Counted from the first letter of the stretch, positions 1 to 6,926 are shown. The stretch: DNA of 8,281 nt from Actinomycetota bacterium (GCA_023380915.1 JAMCSM010000125.1:23108-31388), one strand, 5' to 3'. Made by a program: numbers and translations. The notes: a model not told the origin generated them from the letters alone.

Positions 1-314
1 CAGGATATCTTAAAGCTTTTATTGACAGGTTCCAGAGATTCTGGGCATTAAAATATGAGCTTAAGAAGAACATAATTGTTAATGAAAATAGAAAAGGAAT
101 CTTTATTTCTACAGCAGGCTCCAAACATGAAGATATTTTTGAGTGTGCAAATAAAGTAATGAGGTCATTATTTGATGTTTTAAATATCAAATATTATGAA
201 AATTTTTTATTTAACAAAATAGATAAAAAAGGCGATATATTAAATAATAATAACGCTCTTGAAAAAATATATAATTTTGCTAAAAAGGGTGAATTTATAA
301 AAGAGGAAGATTAA
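1..314 (+). CDS. Flavodoxin-fold NAD(P)H-dependent FMN reductase family protein, C-terminal part
   Basis: This is a partial gene whose 5' end lies outside the window. The reading frame starts at base 3 and stays open to the TAA at 312-314, giving about 103 residues. The visible start GYLKAFIDRFQRFWALKY and the later GIFISTAGSKHEDIFECA resemble the C-terminal half of the FMN_red/flavodoxin-like oxidoreductase family. In that family an 'LKxFIDRxQxFW' helix follows the flavin-binding loop, and a 'kkGvFIS.gG' strand comes next. Such proteins are small soluble FMN enzymes that reduce quinones, flavins or other acceptors with NAD(P)H. The FMN-binding N-terminus cannot be seen, so the family call is firm but the substrate is unknown. 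The stop codon is one base from the start of the next gene, which points to co-transcription and translational coupling with the TlpA-like lipoprotein. The end of the protein is rich in Asn and Lys. Confidence 0.75.
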   Translation, partial: GYLKAFIDRFQRFWALKYELKKNIIVNENRKGIFISTAGSKHEDIFECANKVMRSLFDVLNIKYYENFLFNKIDKKGDILNNNNALEKIYNFAKKGEFIKEED

Positions 315-315
315 A

Positions 316-885
316 ATGAAAATTAAAAAATTATTTTTATATTTTTTTGTCATTTTATTAATAATAATCATGAGCTCTGTATTTCTTAGCTGCAGCATTC
401 TTCAGGCTGTGACAAAAGGAAGTTCACAGTCACCAGGCAGCACTGTTACCGGAAGCACCAGTCAGGGTACTGCAGGATATGCAAATAATTTTACATTATT
501 TGATTTAAATAAAAATAAAATATCCCTTTCAGACTTTCAGGGTAAAATCGTAGTTTTAAATTCACCCTTTTTAGCGTGCCCGCCATGCCAGAAGGAAGCA
601 TCTGATTTTGCAGATACTTATCATTTATATAGTGCTAAGGGTGTTCAGTTTGTGGGCGTAGCTGATGACGACCCTGCTGCTCTTGCAAAATTTATCAAAG
701 ATAAAAAGATAGATTATACTGTTCTCCTTGAGGGAAGTAATGGGAAGATAATGCCAAAATGGGGTGTTAATGCTATACCTACGACTTTCATCCTGAATCG
801 CAATGGTGAAATATTGTTCAGCAATGTAGGACTGATGACAAAAGACCAGCTGTCAAGCGCAATTGAAAAAGCTTTAAATTCTTAA
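316..885 (+). CDS. TlpA/ResA-like thioredoxin-fold lipoprotein
   Basis: The 189-residue product is an extracytoplasmic thiol-disulfide oxidoreductase, probably membrane anchored. Residues 1-25 are a signal peptide (MKIKK, then a long hydrophobic stretch) ending in FLSC, so Cys26 is the likely lipidated residue. Phe at -3 makes this lipobox imperfect. A Ser/Thr/Gly-rich linker (about 34-54) leads to an AhpC/TSA-Redoxin type thioredoxin domain (about 56-187). The redox pair is C88-P-P-C91 and the cis-proline is P155 in the IPTTF loop. The family usually has a Trp just before the first Cys (e.g. FWATWCPPC); here the context is SPFLACPPC. A GAGGA-like ribosome site lies just upstream, inside the end of the preceding gene. 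ccdA follows after 6 bases, so its product is the likely electron source. Possible roles are cytochrome c maturation, peroxide or thiol defence, or reduction of envelope proteins; the sequence does not choose between them. Confidence 0.88.
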   Translation: MKIKKLFLYFFVILLIIIMSSVFLSCSILQAVTKGSSQSPGSTVTGSTSQGTAGYANNFTLFDLNKNKISLSDFQGKIVVLNSPFLACPPCQKEASDFADTYHLYSAKGVQFVGVADDDPAALAKFIKDKKIDYTVLLEGSNGKIMPKWGVNAIPTTFILNRNGEILFSNVGLMTKDQLSSAIEKALNS

Positions 886-891
886 AAACAA

Positions 892-1626
892 ATGTCAGAG
901 TTAGGGTTTTTATCTGCTTTTTTAGCAGGTTTGCTATCTTTCATATCTCCATGCGTACTGCCTCTTGTACCGGTATATCTTGGTATAATGACAAGAAATG
1001 TCATTTATAAAAATGAAAGTATAAAACTTTCCGAAAGAATGTACATACTTGTAAACAGCCTGCTTTTTGTAATTGGCTTTACCCTGGTGTTTGTTATCCT
1101 TGGCTCGACTGCAACTTTTTTGGGGCAGATTTTTAAAAACTATATTGGGATAATAGGCAGAATAGGCGGGGCAATCCTTATTGTTTTTGGCCTTCACTAT
1201 GTCGGACTTTTTAAAATCCCATTCCTCAATGTTGAAAAAAGATTCAATATGCCGGCAACACTTAAAAAGGGTTATATCTGGTCTTTCCTTTTTGGAGTAA
1301 TTTTTTCTTTTGGATGGGTTCCATGCGTTGGTTTGATTCTTTCAAGCATACTCCTGCTGGCAAGCAAATTGGATACATTAAAGCAGGGTATTCTTCTTCT
1401 TAGCTTTTATTCTCTGGGACTCGGGCTTCCTTTTATACTTGCAAGTGTTTTTATAAGCTTTTTTTCAAATTTTTTAAAAAGAGTAAACAGACATTTAAAT
1501 ATCATTTCAATCATATCAGGGGTTTTTATAATAGCTCTTGGAATAATATTTCTTACCGATTCAACAACCAGGATCCTCGCTTTTACATATGCACACATGC
1601 CCTTCTTAAGCAAAATTAATTTTTAA
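892..1626 (+). CDS. ccdA: CcdA-type cytochrome c biogenesis / thiol electron transporter
   Basis: This 244-residue integral membrane protein belongs to the DsbD-transmembrane/CcdA family. It moves electrons from cytoplasmic thioredoxin to thioredoxin-like proteins outside the membrane. About six hydrophobic segments are visible (roughly 4-32, 55-77, 84-106, 126-152, 165-195, 203-222), as expected. The two signature cysteines are present: C21 in SFISPCVLPLVPVYLG and C145 in GWVPCVG. Length is normal for CcdA. The start is the first ATG after the preceding stop. It has no clear Shine-Dalgarno sequence (upstream bases are TTAAAAACAA), so translation is probably coupled to the TlpA-like gene 6 bases upstream. 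That neighbour is its natural substrate. No haem-lyase or cytochrome c gene is in view, so a role outside cytochrome c maturation is equally possible. Confidence 0.93.
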   Translation: MSELGFLSAFLAGLLSFISPCVLPLVPVYLGIMTRNVIYKNESIKLSERMYILVNSLLFVIGFTLVFVILGSTATFLGQIFKNYIGIIGRIGGAILIVFGLHYVGLFKIPFLNVEKRFNMPATLKKGYIWSFLFGVIFSFGWVPCVGLILSSILLLASKLDTLKQGILLLSFYSLGLGLPFILASVFISFFSNFLKRVNRHLNIISIISGVFIIALGIIFLTDSTTRILAFTYAHMPFLSKINF

Positions 1627-1630
1627 TTTA

Positions 1631-1660
1631 TTGTTCATAATTTTAAAATTATGATATTAT
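1631..1660 (+). promoter_or_regulatory. Possible lgt promoter with a palindrome in its spacer
   Basis: TTGTTC (1631-1636) and TATTAT (1655-1660) are 18 bases apart and resemble sigma-70 -35 and -10 boxes (3/6 and 5/6 matches). A 20-base perfect palindrome, TCATAATTTTAAAATTATGA (1635-1654), fills the spacer. In RNA the same palindrome could fold and act as a weak terminator after ccdA, but no proper T-run follows. In DNA it looks like an operator placed between the promoter boxes. Both readings are inference, and A+T-rich DNA makes chance promoter matches common. Confidence 0.4.
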
Positions 1661-1664
1661 TTCG

Positions 1665-1698
1665 AATTATTTATTGTTTCAAATTATTTAAATTATTT
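1665..1698 (+). repeat. Three copies of AATTATTT upstream of lgt
   Basis: The 8-mer AATTATTT occurs at 1665-1672, 1682-1689 and 1691-1698, between the palindrome and the lgt ribosome site. The copies are spaced 17 and 9 bases apart, start to start. They may only reflect low complexity in an A+T-rich spacer. Confidence 0.4.
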
Positions 1699-1700
1699 TA

Positions 1701-1706
1701 GGGAGG
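1701..1706 (+). promoter_or_regulatory. Shine-Dalgarno site fixing the TTG start of lgt
   Basis: GGGAGG lies 5 bases before TTG at 1712-1714. It is the strongest ribosome site in the left half of the window and supports a non-ATG start for lgt. No in-frame ATG occurs near the expected N-terminus. Confidence 0.8.
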
Positions 1707-1711
1707 ATATT

Positions 1712-2560
1712 TTGATCGCTATTGATCCTGTTGCATTTAGAATATTTAATTTTGAGATAAGATGGTATGGCATTTTAATTGCCCTGGCATTGATTTTGGG
1801 AATAGTTGTTGCCTATTTTATTGCAAAATACAGACAGCAGAAAGCTGATGAGGTCATAAATTTTGCGCCGTTTGCAGTTGTTGCAGGAGTTCTTGGTGCA
1901 AGATTATTGCATGTTCTAGTAAACTGGCCTTATTACAGTGCTCATCCTTCATATATTTTTGCATTCAGGAATGGCGGGCTCGCAATACAGGGCGTAATGC
2001 TTGGTGGAATCCTTGCATTGCTTGGATTCTGTAAAGTGAGAAAACTGGACTTCTGGTTATGGGCTGATATTATGGGTCCGACATTATTACTGGGACAGGC
2101 AATCGGGCGATGGGGCAATTATTTCAACCAGGAAGCTTTTGGCCGTCCGACAAGTCTTCCATGGGGAATTTTTATCGATCCTGCCAACAGGCCTGCCGCA
2201 TATGCAAGTTTCCAGTATTTTCACCCGACCTTTTTGTATGAATCCATTGCAGATTTGATTTTATTTGTTCTACTTCTTTTGATTCACAGGCTTTACAGGA
2301 AGAGACCTGACAGATTTCCATACGGGTTGATATTTGCAACCTATCTTGGAATCTATGCGGTTTACAGGAGCGTAATCGAATATTACAGGGTCGACAGCAG
2401 CTATTTCCTCGGAGTTAAGGTTGTATACGTTATTGATGGAATTACAATAATAGCAGTACTGATAATAATAAATTATCTTGTAAGGAAATTCAGAATGAAA
2501 AAGATAATTGAGGCTGAGGAAAAAGAGGAAAAGGAAGAAAAAGAAGGAAAAGAAGAATAA
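1712..2560 (+). CDS. lgt: Prolipoprotein diacylglyceryl transferase (Lgt)
   Basis: This membrane enzyme transfers diacylglycerol from phosphatidylglycerol to the lipobox cysteine of prolipoproteins, the first step of lipoprotein maturation. The 282-residue product has the family landmarks in order: IRWYGILIALALILG (16-30), the GGLAIQGVMLGG block (88-99), the signature GQAIGRWGNYFNQEAFGRP (128-146), HPTFLYE (171-177) and YAVYRSVIEYYR (215-226). R133 and R219 match the positions of the essential arginines R143 and R239 of E. coli Lgt. Several hydrophobic segments span the chain. The start is TTG with a strong GGGAGG site 5 bases upstream. The C-terminus ends in a very charged Lys/Glu tail (about 263-282), encoded by an uninterrupted purine run at 2516-2557. 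The upstream TlpA-like lipoprotein is one likely substrate, although Lgt serves all lipoproteins of the cell. The gene converges on queH. Confidence 0.95.
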   Translation: MIAIDPVAFRIFNFEIRWYGILIALALILGIVVAYFIAKYRQQKADEVINFAPFAVVAGVLGARLLHVLVNWPYYSAHPSYIFAFRNGGLAIQGVMLGGILALLGFCKVRKLDFWLWADIMGPTLLLGQAIGRWGNYFNQEAFGRPTSLPWGIFIDPANRPAAYASFQYFHPTFLYESIADLILFVLLLLIHRLYRKRPDRFPYGLIFATYLGIYAVYRSVIEYYRVDSSYFLGVKVVYVIDGITIIAVLIIINYLVRKFRMKKIIEAEEKEEKEEKEGKEE

Positions 2561-2587
2561 GACTGTCTGGGATAAAAAAGTCCTGGC

Positions 2588-2630
2588 AACTTCAGGTTTT
2601 CAAAAACTTACATTTATTTATGAAGTTTTT
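2588..2630. terminator. Weak hairpin between convergent lgt and queH
   Basis: Two mutually exclusive stems are possible. AACTTCA (2588-2594) can pair with TGAAGTT (2621-2627), or AAAAACTT (2602-2609) with AAGTTTTT (2623-2630). Each places a T-run at the 3' side, and the second does so on both strands. Their position between convergent stop codons suits a shared terminator. The stems are A+T-rich and the first loop is long, so support is modest. The right arms overlap the end of queH. Confidence 0.3.
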
Positions 2631-3163
2631 CTAAAACTGTAAATACAACCGCAGTAGTTCTGTCTGTAAATATCGAGTTTTTTGCTCATTGCCATAGTGT
2701 TTTTAAAGCCGTCATTTTTTTTAAAGTCAGCCCGGTAAAAATTTAATTCAATCTTTGAAGCTAAATCCTTTCCTATTTTATTTATAACTTCCTGGTTTTT
2801 ATGCGGGCTGATGGTTAGCGTTGTCCCGAATATATCAAATTTCATTTCAGATGCTTTTTTAGCAGTTTCCGCAAGTCTTATTTCAAAGCAGACCTGACAT
2901 CTTTTGCCGCCCTCCGGTTCAGATTTGAGTGTTTCAGTAGATTCAAGCCATTTTTTTACTTCGTATTCCCCGGTTATCAATGGCACATTATAAATTTCAG
3001 ATATCTTTTTAACATATTCCAGTCTTTTCATGTATTCATCTTCCGGCTGGATGTTCGGGTTGTAATAATACATAAAAACGTCAAAATCTTTTCCCAGGAT
3101 CTGTAAAGGGTAAATTGAGCAATTGGCACAACAAACATGAAGCAGCATTTTCTGTTTTTTCAT
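2618..3163 (-). CDS. queH: Epoxyqueuosine reductase QueH
   Basis: The 181-residue product matches the QueH (former DUF208) family, which reduces epoxyqueuosine to queuosine in tRNA as a non-homologous replacement for cobalamin-dependent QueG. The visible hallmarks are LLHVCCANCSIYP (7-19), with C11, C12 and C15; YYNPNIQPEDEYMKRL (33-48); GGKRCQVCFEIRLAETA (85-101), with C89 and C92; FGTTLTISPHKNQEVINKIG (112-131); and the C-terminal YCGCIYSF (170-177), with C171 and C173. The family uses these cysteines for an iron-sulfur cluster and a second metal site. Length is normal. The ATG (complement of 3161-3163) has no clear Shine-Dalgarno sequence. The gene is alone on its strand, diverging from hisD, and no other queuosine gene is in the window. 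The enzyme is cytosolic. Confidence 0.94.
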   Translation of the reverse strand: MKKQKMLLHVCCANCSIYPLQILGKDFDVFMYYYNPNIQPEDEYMKRLEYVKKISEIYNVPLITGEYEVKKWLESTETLKSEPEGGKRCQVCFEIRLAETAKKASEMKFDIFGTTLTISPHKNQEVINKIGKDLASKIELNFYRADFKKNDGFKNTMAMSKKLDIYRQNYCGCIYSFRKTS

Positions 3164-3183
3164 TTTGTTAAATCCGGAAAATC

Positions 3184-3227
3184 TTGTTTTTATTTTCGTT
3201 TTTTAATATATTATCAGGAATATATTC
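3184..3227 (+). promoter_or_regulatory. Possible hisD promoter and short palindrome
   Basis: The 84-base space between queH and hisD holds TTGTTT (3184-3189) and TATATT (3207-3212) with a 17-base gap, a plausible sigma-70 promoter toward hisD. The 10-base palindrome GAATATATTC (3218-3227) sits where transcription would begin. AATATATT occurs twice (3205-3212 and 3219-3226). The space is too short for a T-box or a his leader-peptide attenuator of usual size. The matches are weak and the DNA is A+T-rich. Confidence 0.35.
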
Positions 3228-3247
3228 AATAAGAAAATATTTAACAG

Positions 3248-4684
3248 ATGGGACTTTATAATTTCTTAAAAATTACAAATGTCAATAATCCGGACGAAAT
3301 AAACTCCTGGCTGAAACGGGATGCTGAAATTAATAGTTCAGTCATAAAAACAGTGAACGGGATAATAAATGACATTAAAAAAAATGGTGATACGGCCGTA
3401 ATCAAATATTCCAGGAAATTTGACGGGCTGGATGTTCAAGGCGTACCTGATCTTAGAGTAAAAAAAGGGGAAATAGATTCAGCCGGAAGAACTATTTTAG
3501 CGAAAAATTCCGGGCTTGTTAAGGCACTTGAAAAAAGCTATTCAAATATAAGACGATATCACTTATCTCAATTCCGTAAAGAACCTAAATCATGGTTTAT
3601 AGCACCAGCTAAAAATAAAAAACTCGGGCAGATTTTAAATCCAATCGAAAGAATAGGCATTTATGTTCCAGGGGGCAGATATTTGTATCCTTCTTCCATT
3701 CTTATGGCAGCAGTTCCTGCAAGAATAGCTGGAGTAAAAGAAATTGTTGTTTGCACACCACCCCAAAAAGACGGGAAAATCAACGATATATTTCTTTACC
3801 TGTTTTCCAGACTGGGTATAAAAGAAATCTATAAGATAGGTGGTGCACAGGCAATAGCAGCAATGGCTTATGGCACCGTAAGCATAAAAAAAGTTGATAA
3901 AATTGTTGGGCCTGGAAATGTTTTTGTTACAGCAGCAAAGAAAATGGTTTACGGTGAGGTAGGAATTGACAGTCTTGCAGGTCCCAGTGAGATTGTGGTT
4001 ATAGCAGATGATAAAGCAAACCCTGCTTTTGCTGCAGCCGACCTGCTTTCGCAGGCAGAGCATGATCTTGATGCAAAAAGCATATTACTCACAACCAGCG
4101 CAGATGTTGGACGTAAAGTAATTGAAGAAATTTATAAACAGTTAAAAAAATTAATAGGTTGTTATGGAAGCAGGATAGATAAGGGTTTACTTGAAAGTTC
4201 TCTCAGGAAAAATTGCATGGTATTTTTAAATTCAAATATGAATTTTATAATTAACTTATGTAATTTGATTGCTCCCGAGCATCTTGAAATTATGACAACT
4301 CAAAATGAAAAAATCCTGGGCAAAATAAAAAATGCAGGTGCTATATTTATTGGAGATTTCACACCGGTTGCTGTAGGAGATTACATAGGAGGTACAAATC
4401 ACATAATTCCCACAAACGGAAATGCCAGGTTCTCATCCCCGCTTGGTGTTTATGATTTTATGAAAAAAAGCAGTGTGACTTTTTATGGTAAGGAAGCATT
4501 CAAGGGTGAGAGAAAATTTATTGAGTCTATATCTGATTTTGAAAATTTGCTTGCTCATAACAATTCCATAAAAATCAGACTCATTGATACTATAAAAGTT
4601 AAAAATACCAAAGTTGACAAAAAAACAAGTGCCAAAGAGAATTCTGATAAACCGCAGGTAATAAAAAAAGGTGAAATAAAATGA
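3248..4684 (+). CDS. hisD: Histidinol dehydrogenase
   Basis: HisD oxidises L-histidinol to L-histidine in two NAD-dependent steps, the end of histidine synthesis, in the cytosol. Family blocks are clear: IERIGIYVPGGRYLYPSSIL (133-152), GGAQAIAAMAYGT (198-210), KIVGPGNVFVTAAKK (218-232), DSLAGPSEIVVIAD (241-254) and the GDYIGGTNHIIPT block (377-389). Zinc ligands Q269, H272, D378 and H437 and the catalytic pair E344-H345 match the E. coli positions Q259, H262, D360, H419 and E326-H327. The start is the first possible one, since an in-frame TAA lies two codons upstream, and it has no good ribosome site. At 478 residues it is longer than the usual ~430. The excess is a Lys-rich tail (about 445-478) that also carries the ribosome site of hisC. 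The stop overlaps the hisC start by 4 bases. Confidence 0.96.
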   Translation: MGLYNFLKITNVNNPDEINSWLKRDAEINSSVIKTVNGIINDIKKNGDTAVIKYSRKFDGLDVQGVPDLRVKKGEIDSAGRTILAKNSGLVKALEKSYSNIRRYHLSQFRKEPKSWFIAPAKNKKLGQILNPIERIGIYVPGGRYLYPSSILMAAVPARIAGVKEIVVCTPPQKDGKINDIFLYLFSRLGIKEIYKIGGAQAIAAMAYGTVSIKKVDKIVGPGNVFVTAAKKMVYGEVGIDSLAGPSEIVVIADDKANPAFAAADLLSQAEHDLDAKSILLTTSADVGRKVIEEIYKQLKKLIGCYGSRIDKGLLESSLRKNCMVFLNSNMNFIINLCNLIAPEHLEIMTTQNEKILGKIKNAGAIFIGDFTPVAVGDYIGGTNHIIPTNGNARFSSPLGVYDFMKKSSVTFYGKEAFKGERKFIESISDFENLLAHNNSIKIRLIDTIKVKNTKVDKKTSAKENSDKPQVIKKGEIK

Positions 4685-5784
4685 CAATTAAATTCAAACC
4701 CGGGATAGATGATTTACCTGAATATGTTGCAGGTAAAACAATTGATGAAATTAAAACGAAATATAATCTGAAAGAAGTTCATAAACTGGCTTCCAATGAA
4801 AATATTTTTGGACCCTGCAATCAGGTTAAAGATTTGATAAAGAATTATAGTGAGGAAATTAATTATTATCCTGACAGTGAGGCAAGGGAAATCAGGCAGA
4901 AAATAAGTGATAAATTTAAGATATCTCCTGAAAATATAATAATGGGTAATGGTACTGACCAGATTATTGAAATGATTTGTGATAGTTTTATAAATCCATG
5001 CGGTCAATGTGACAATATTGTAATTGCGGATCCTAATTTCCTGATTTATGAGAAGGCAACTTTGAAGTGTGGTGGTTCAATAAAAAAGGTTCCTTTAAAT
5101 AATTTCAGGCAGGATATTAAGGCAATGCTGGATTCGGTTGACAGCAGCACGAGACTTTTCTTTCTTGCAAGTCCCCATAATCCTTCAGGTTCCAATATTA
5201 CAAAAGCCGAGTTTCTATATACCCTGAAGAACTTAAGAAAAGATGTTTTACTGGTTTTGGATGAAGCCTATTATGAATACCTGCCAGAAAGTGATGATAT
5301 TGGATCAATAGCCAGCATTTTTAAATTTGAAAATCTTATTGTGCTGAGGACTTTTTCTAAAATATACGGGCTTGCAGGATTAAGAATTGGCTATGGAATA
5401 GCAAACAAAGAGATTATATCGGGACTTAATAAAATCAGGCTTCCATTTAATGTAAGCTCAATTGCACAGAAAGCAGCTGCAACAGCTCTGGAAAATAGAT
5501 TGTATATAGAAGATATAAGGGAAAAAATTTTACGTGAGAAAGAAAAGTTCTATGGCGTGTTAAAAAATAATGGAATTGAATATGTAAAATCTTACTCCAA
5601 TTTCATTCTTATAAAAACTGGCAGCAAAAGTCTGGAAATTGCCGAAGAACTTTTAAAAAAGGGTTTTATAATAAGACCCGGAGAGAATCTTGGAATAAAG
5701 GGATATATAAGGGTGACAATTTCAAAACCAGAAATAAACGATGAATTTTTGGAAGCTTTTACAAAAATTTATAAAAGATTATAA
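4681..5784 (+). CDS. hisC: Histidinol-phosphate aminotransferase
   Basis: This 367-residue PLP enzyme of the fold-type I (class I/II) aminotransferases interconverts imidazole-acetol phosphate and histidinol phosphate, using glutamate. Visible motifs are KLASNEN (35-41), MGNGTDQIIEM (88-98), SPHNPSG (164-170, N167), VLDEAYYEYL (192-201, D194 and Y197), TFSKIYGLAGLRIGYG (224-239, K227 as the PLP lysine and R235 as a phosphate ligand) and the C-terminal RPGENLGIKGYIRVTI (332-347, R343 for the substrate). Length is normal for HisC. The ATG overlaps the hisD stop (ATGA), and AAGGTGA at 4668-4674 lies 6 bases upstream within hisD, so the two genes are translated as a coupled pair. Some close relatives act on aromatic amino acids, but the pairing with hisD favours the histidine role. 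Confidence 0.93.
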   Translation: MTIKFKPGIDDLPEYVAGKTIDEIKTKYNLKEVHKLASNENIFGPCNQVKDLIKNYSEEINYYPDSEAREIRQKISDKFKISPENIIMGNGTDQIIEMICDSFINPCGQCDNIVIADPNFLIYEKATLKCGGSIKKVPLNNFRQDIKAMLDSVDSSTRLFFLASPHNPSGSNITKAEFLYTLKNLRKDVLLVLDEAYYEYLPESDDIGSIASIFKFENLIVLRTFSKIYGLAGLRIGYGIANKEIISGLNKIRLPFNVSSIAQKAAATALENRLYIEDIREKILREKEKFYGVLKNNGIEYVKSYSNFILIKTGSKSLEIAEELLKKGFIIRPGENLGIKGYIRVTISKPEINDEFLEAFTKIYKRL

Positions 5785-5793
5785 AATTCATAA

Positions 5794-5822
5794 TTATTAA
5801 AGTCATGATAAACCATTATAAT
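5794..5822 (+). promoter_or_regulatory. Possible promoter of the methyltransferase gene
   Basis: A perfect TATAAT (5817-5822) lies 41 bases before the start codon. A poor TTATTA box (5794-5799) is 17 bases upstream of it. The 78-base gap after hisC and this -10 box suggest separate transcription from the his pair. The -35 match is weak (3/6). Confidence 0.35.
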
Positions 5823-5862
5823 ATTAAAAAAACCAAACAAAAGAAAATGAAAGGACTAAGAA

Positions 5863-6705
5863 ATGGCAACCATAGTTACAGGAAAGAATAAAGAAGTAAA
5901 ATTCGGTCAGGGTCTCCCGACCGTTATTATTGCCGAAAGGATAAATCCTACTGGAAGAAAGAGTCTCGCTGAAGAATTAAAACAGGGAAAGCTTGAAATT
6001 GTTGAAATAGATGCAATCAGGCAATCTGAAGCAGGTGCCCACATCATAGACGTAAATGTGGGTGCAGTGGGAGTCGATGAAGTGGAAATGCTGCCAAAGG
6101 CAATTAAAAAAGTTATGGAAGTAACCGATAAACCAATTTGTATGGATTCGGCAAATCCCAAAGCTCTTAAAGCTGCCCTTGAAATCTATCCATATAAAGC
6201 GCTTATTAATTCTGTCAATGGAAAAGAAGAATCAATGGCTGAAATTCTTCCCCTTATAAAAGAAAGCGGATGTGCAGTTGTATGCCTTACAATGGATGAA
6301 TCAGGGATTAAAAATGATGTTGAGTCCAGAGTAGATGTTGCAAGAAAAATTATTGAAAGGGCAGAATCACTTGGAATAAAAAGGGAAGACCTGGTTGTAG
6401 ATTGTCTTGTCATGACTGCTTCAACAGATTCAAATTCAGCAAGAATTACCCTTGAAACAATGCGCCGGGTTGTTGCTGAATTTGGAGTTTCCACAACTCT
6501 TGGAGCCTCAAATATCAGTTTTGGAATGCCAAACAGGGATTTATTGAATATCCATTTCCTGACAATGGGCATCATAAACGGATTAACAGCACCAATTACA
6601 GATCCTTTAGTTGAAGGATTGATACCTGCAATGAAAGCTGCTGATTTTCTGGCAGGGAGAGATCCTTATGGAATGAATTATATTGCGGATTACAGGAAGA
6701 AATAA
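5863..6705 (+). CDS. Methyltetrahydrofolate:corrinoid methyltransferase (AcsE/MtgA/MetH pterin-domain family)
   Basis: The 280-residue product is a single pterin-binding TIM barrel of the dihydropteroate synthase-like superfamily. Family members move a methyl group between methyl-H4folate and the cobalt of a corrinoid protein. IIAERINPTGR (22-32) and IIDVNVGA (61-68) match the family start. D95 in CMDSANP, N116 in LINSVNG, D180 in VVDCLVM and N217 in GASNISFGMPNR fall at the spacing of the pterin and catalytic residues D75, N96, D160 and N199 of Moorella AcsE. An AAAGGA site lies 7-8 bases before the ATG. It could be the acetyl-CoA pathway enzyme AcsE or an MtgA-type enzyme that takes methyl groups from methylamines, glycine betaine or O-methyl compounds. 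No corrinoid protein, CO dehydrogenase or substrate methyltransferase is in the window to decide, so no gene symbol is given. Confidence 0.9.
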   Translation: MATIVTGKNKEVKFGQGLPTVIIAERINPTGRKSLAEELKQGKLEIVEIDAIRQSEAGAHIIDVNVGAVGVDEVEMLPKAIKKVMEVTDKPICMDSANPKALKAALEIYPYKALINSVNGKEESMAEILPLIKESGCAVVCLTMDESGIKNDVESRVDVARKIIERAESLGIKREDLVVDCLVMTASTDSNSARITLETMRRVVAEFGVSTTLGASNISFGMPNRDLLNIHFLTMGIINGLTAPITDPLVEGLIPAMKAADFLAGRDPYGMNYIADYRKK

Positions 6706-6926
6706 AAAGACTTTGATTGTAATTGCGAATATTTTCACCTAAACTCAATGCCGCCTGGATATTTTAAAATAGTTTATTTGTGAGGTTGCACTTAATGGGA
6801 GAGTTGTGAAGTTTTTGCAGACTCAGCAGAATATTTAATTCAGATTTTATTATTGATTTTGAATCAGCCTGACACTTAGTACATAAATAAAAACATTATT
6901 AATAATATCTGCTTATAATCAACTGT

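Noticed and set aside
3164..3247. T-box or leader-peptide attenuator in front of hisD
   Set aside because: The spacer is 84 bases, has no run of His codons, no T-box-like conserved core and no strong terminator stem.
3635..4063. Open frame of 142 codons on the - strand inside hisD
   Set aside because: It lies wholly within a well-conserved hisD, is rich in Cys, Asn and Tyr as expected from antisense of A+T-rich coding DNA, and has no recognisable domain.
6186..6575. Open frame of 129 codons on the - strand inside the methyltransferase gene
   Set aside because: It is antisense to conserved catalytic blocks and shows no family motif, so it is a shadow frame.
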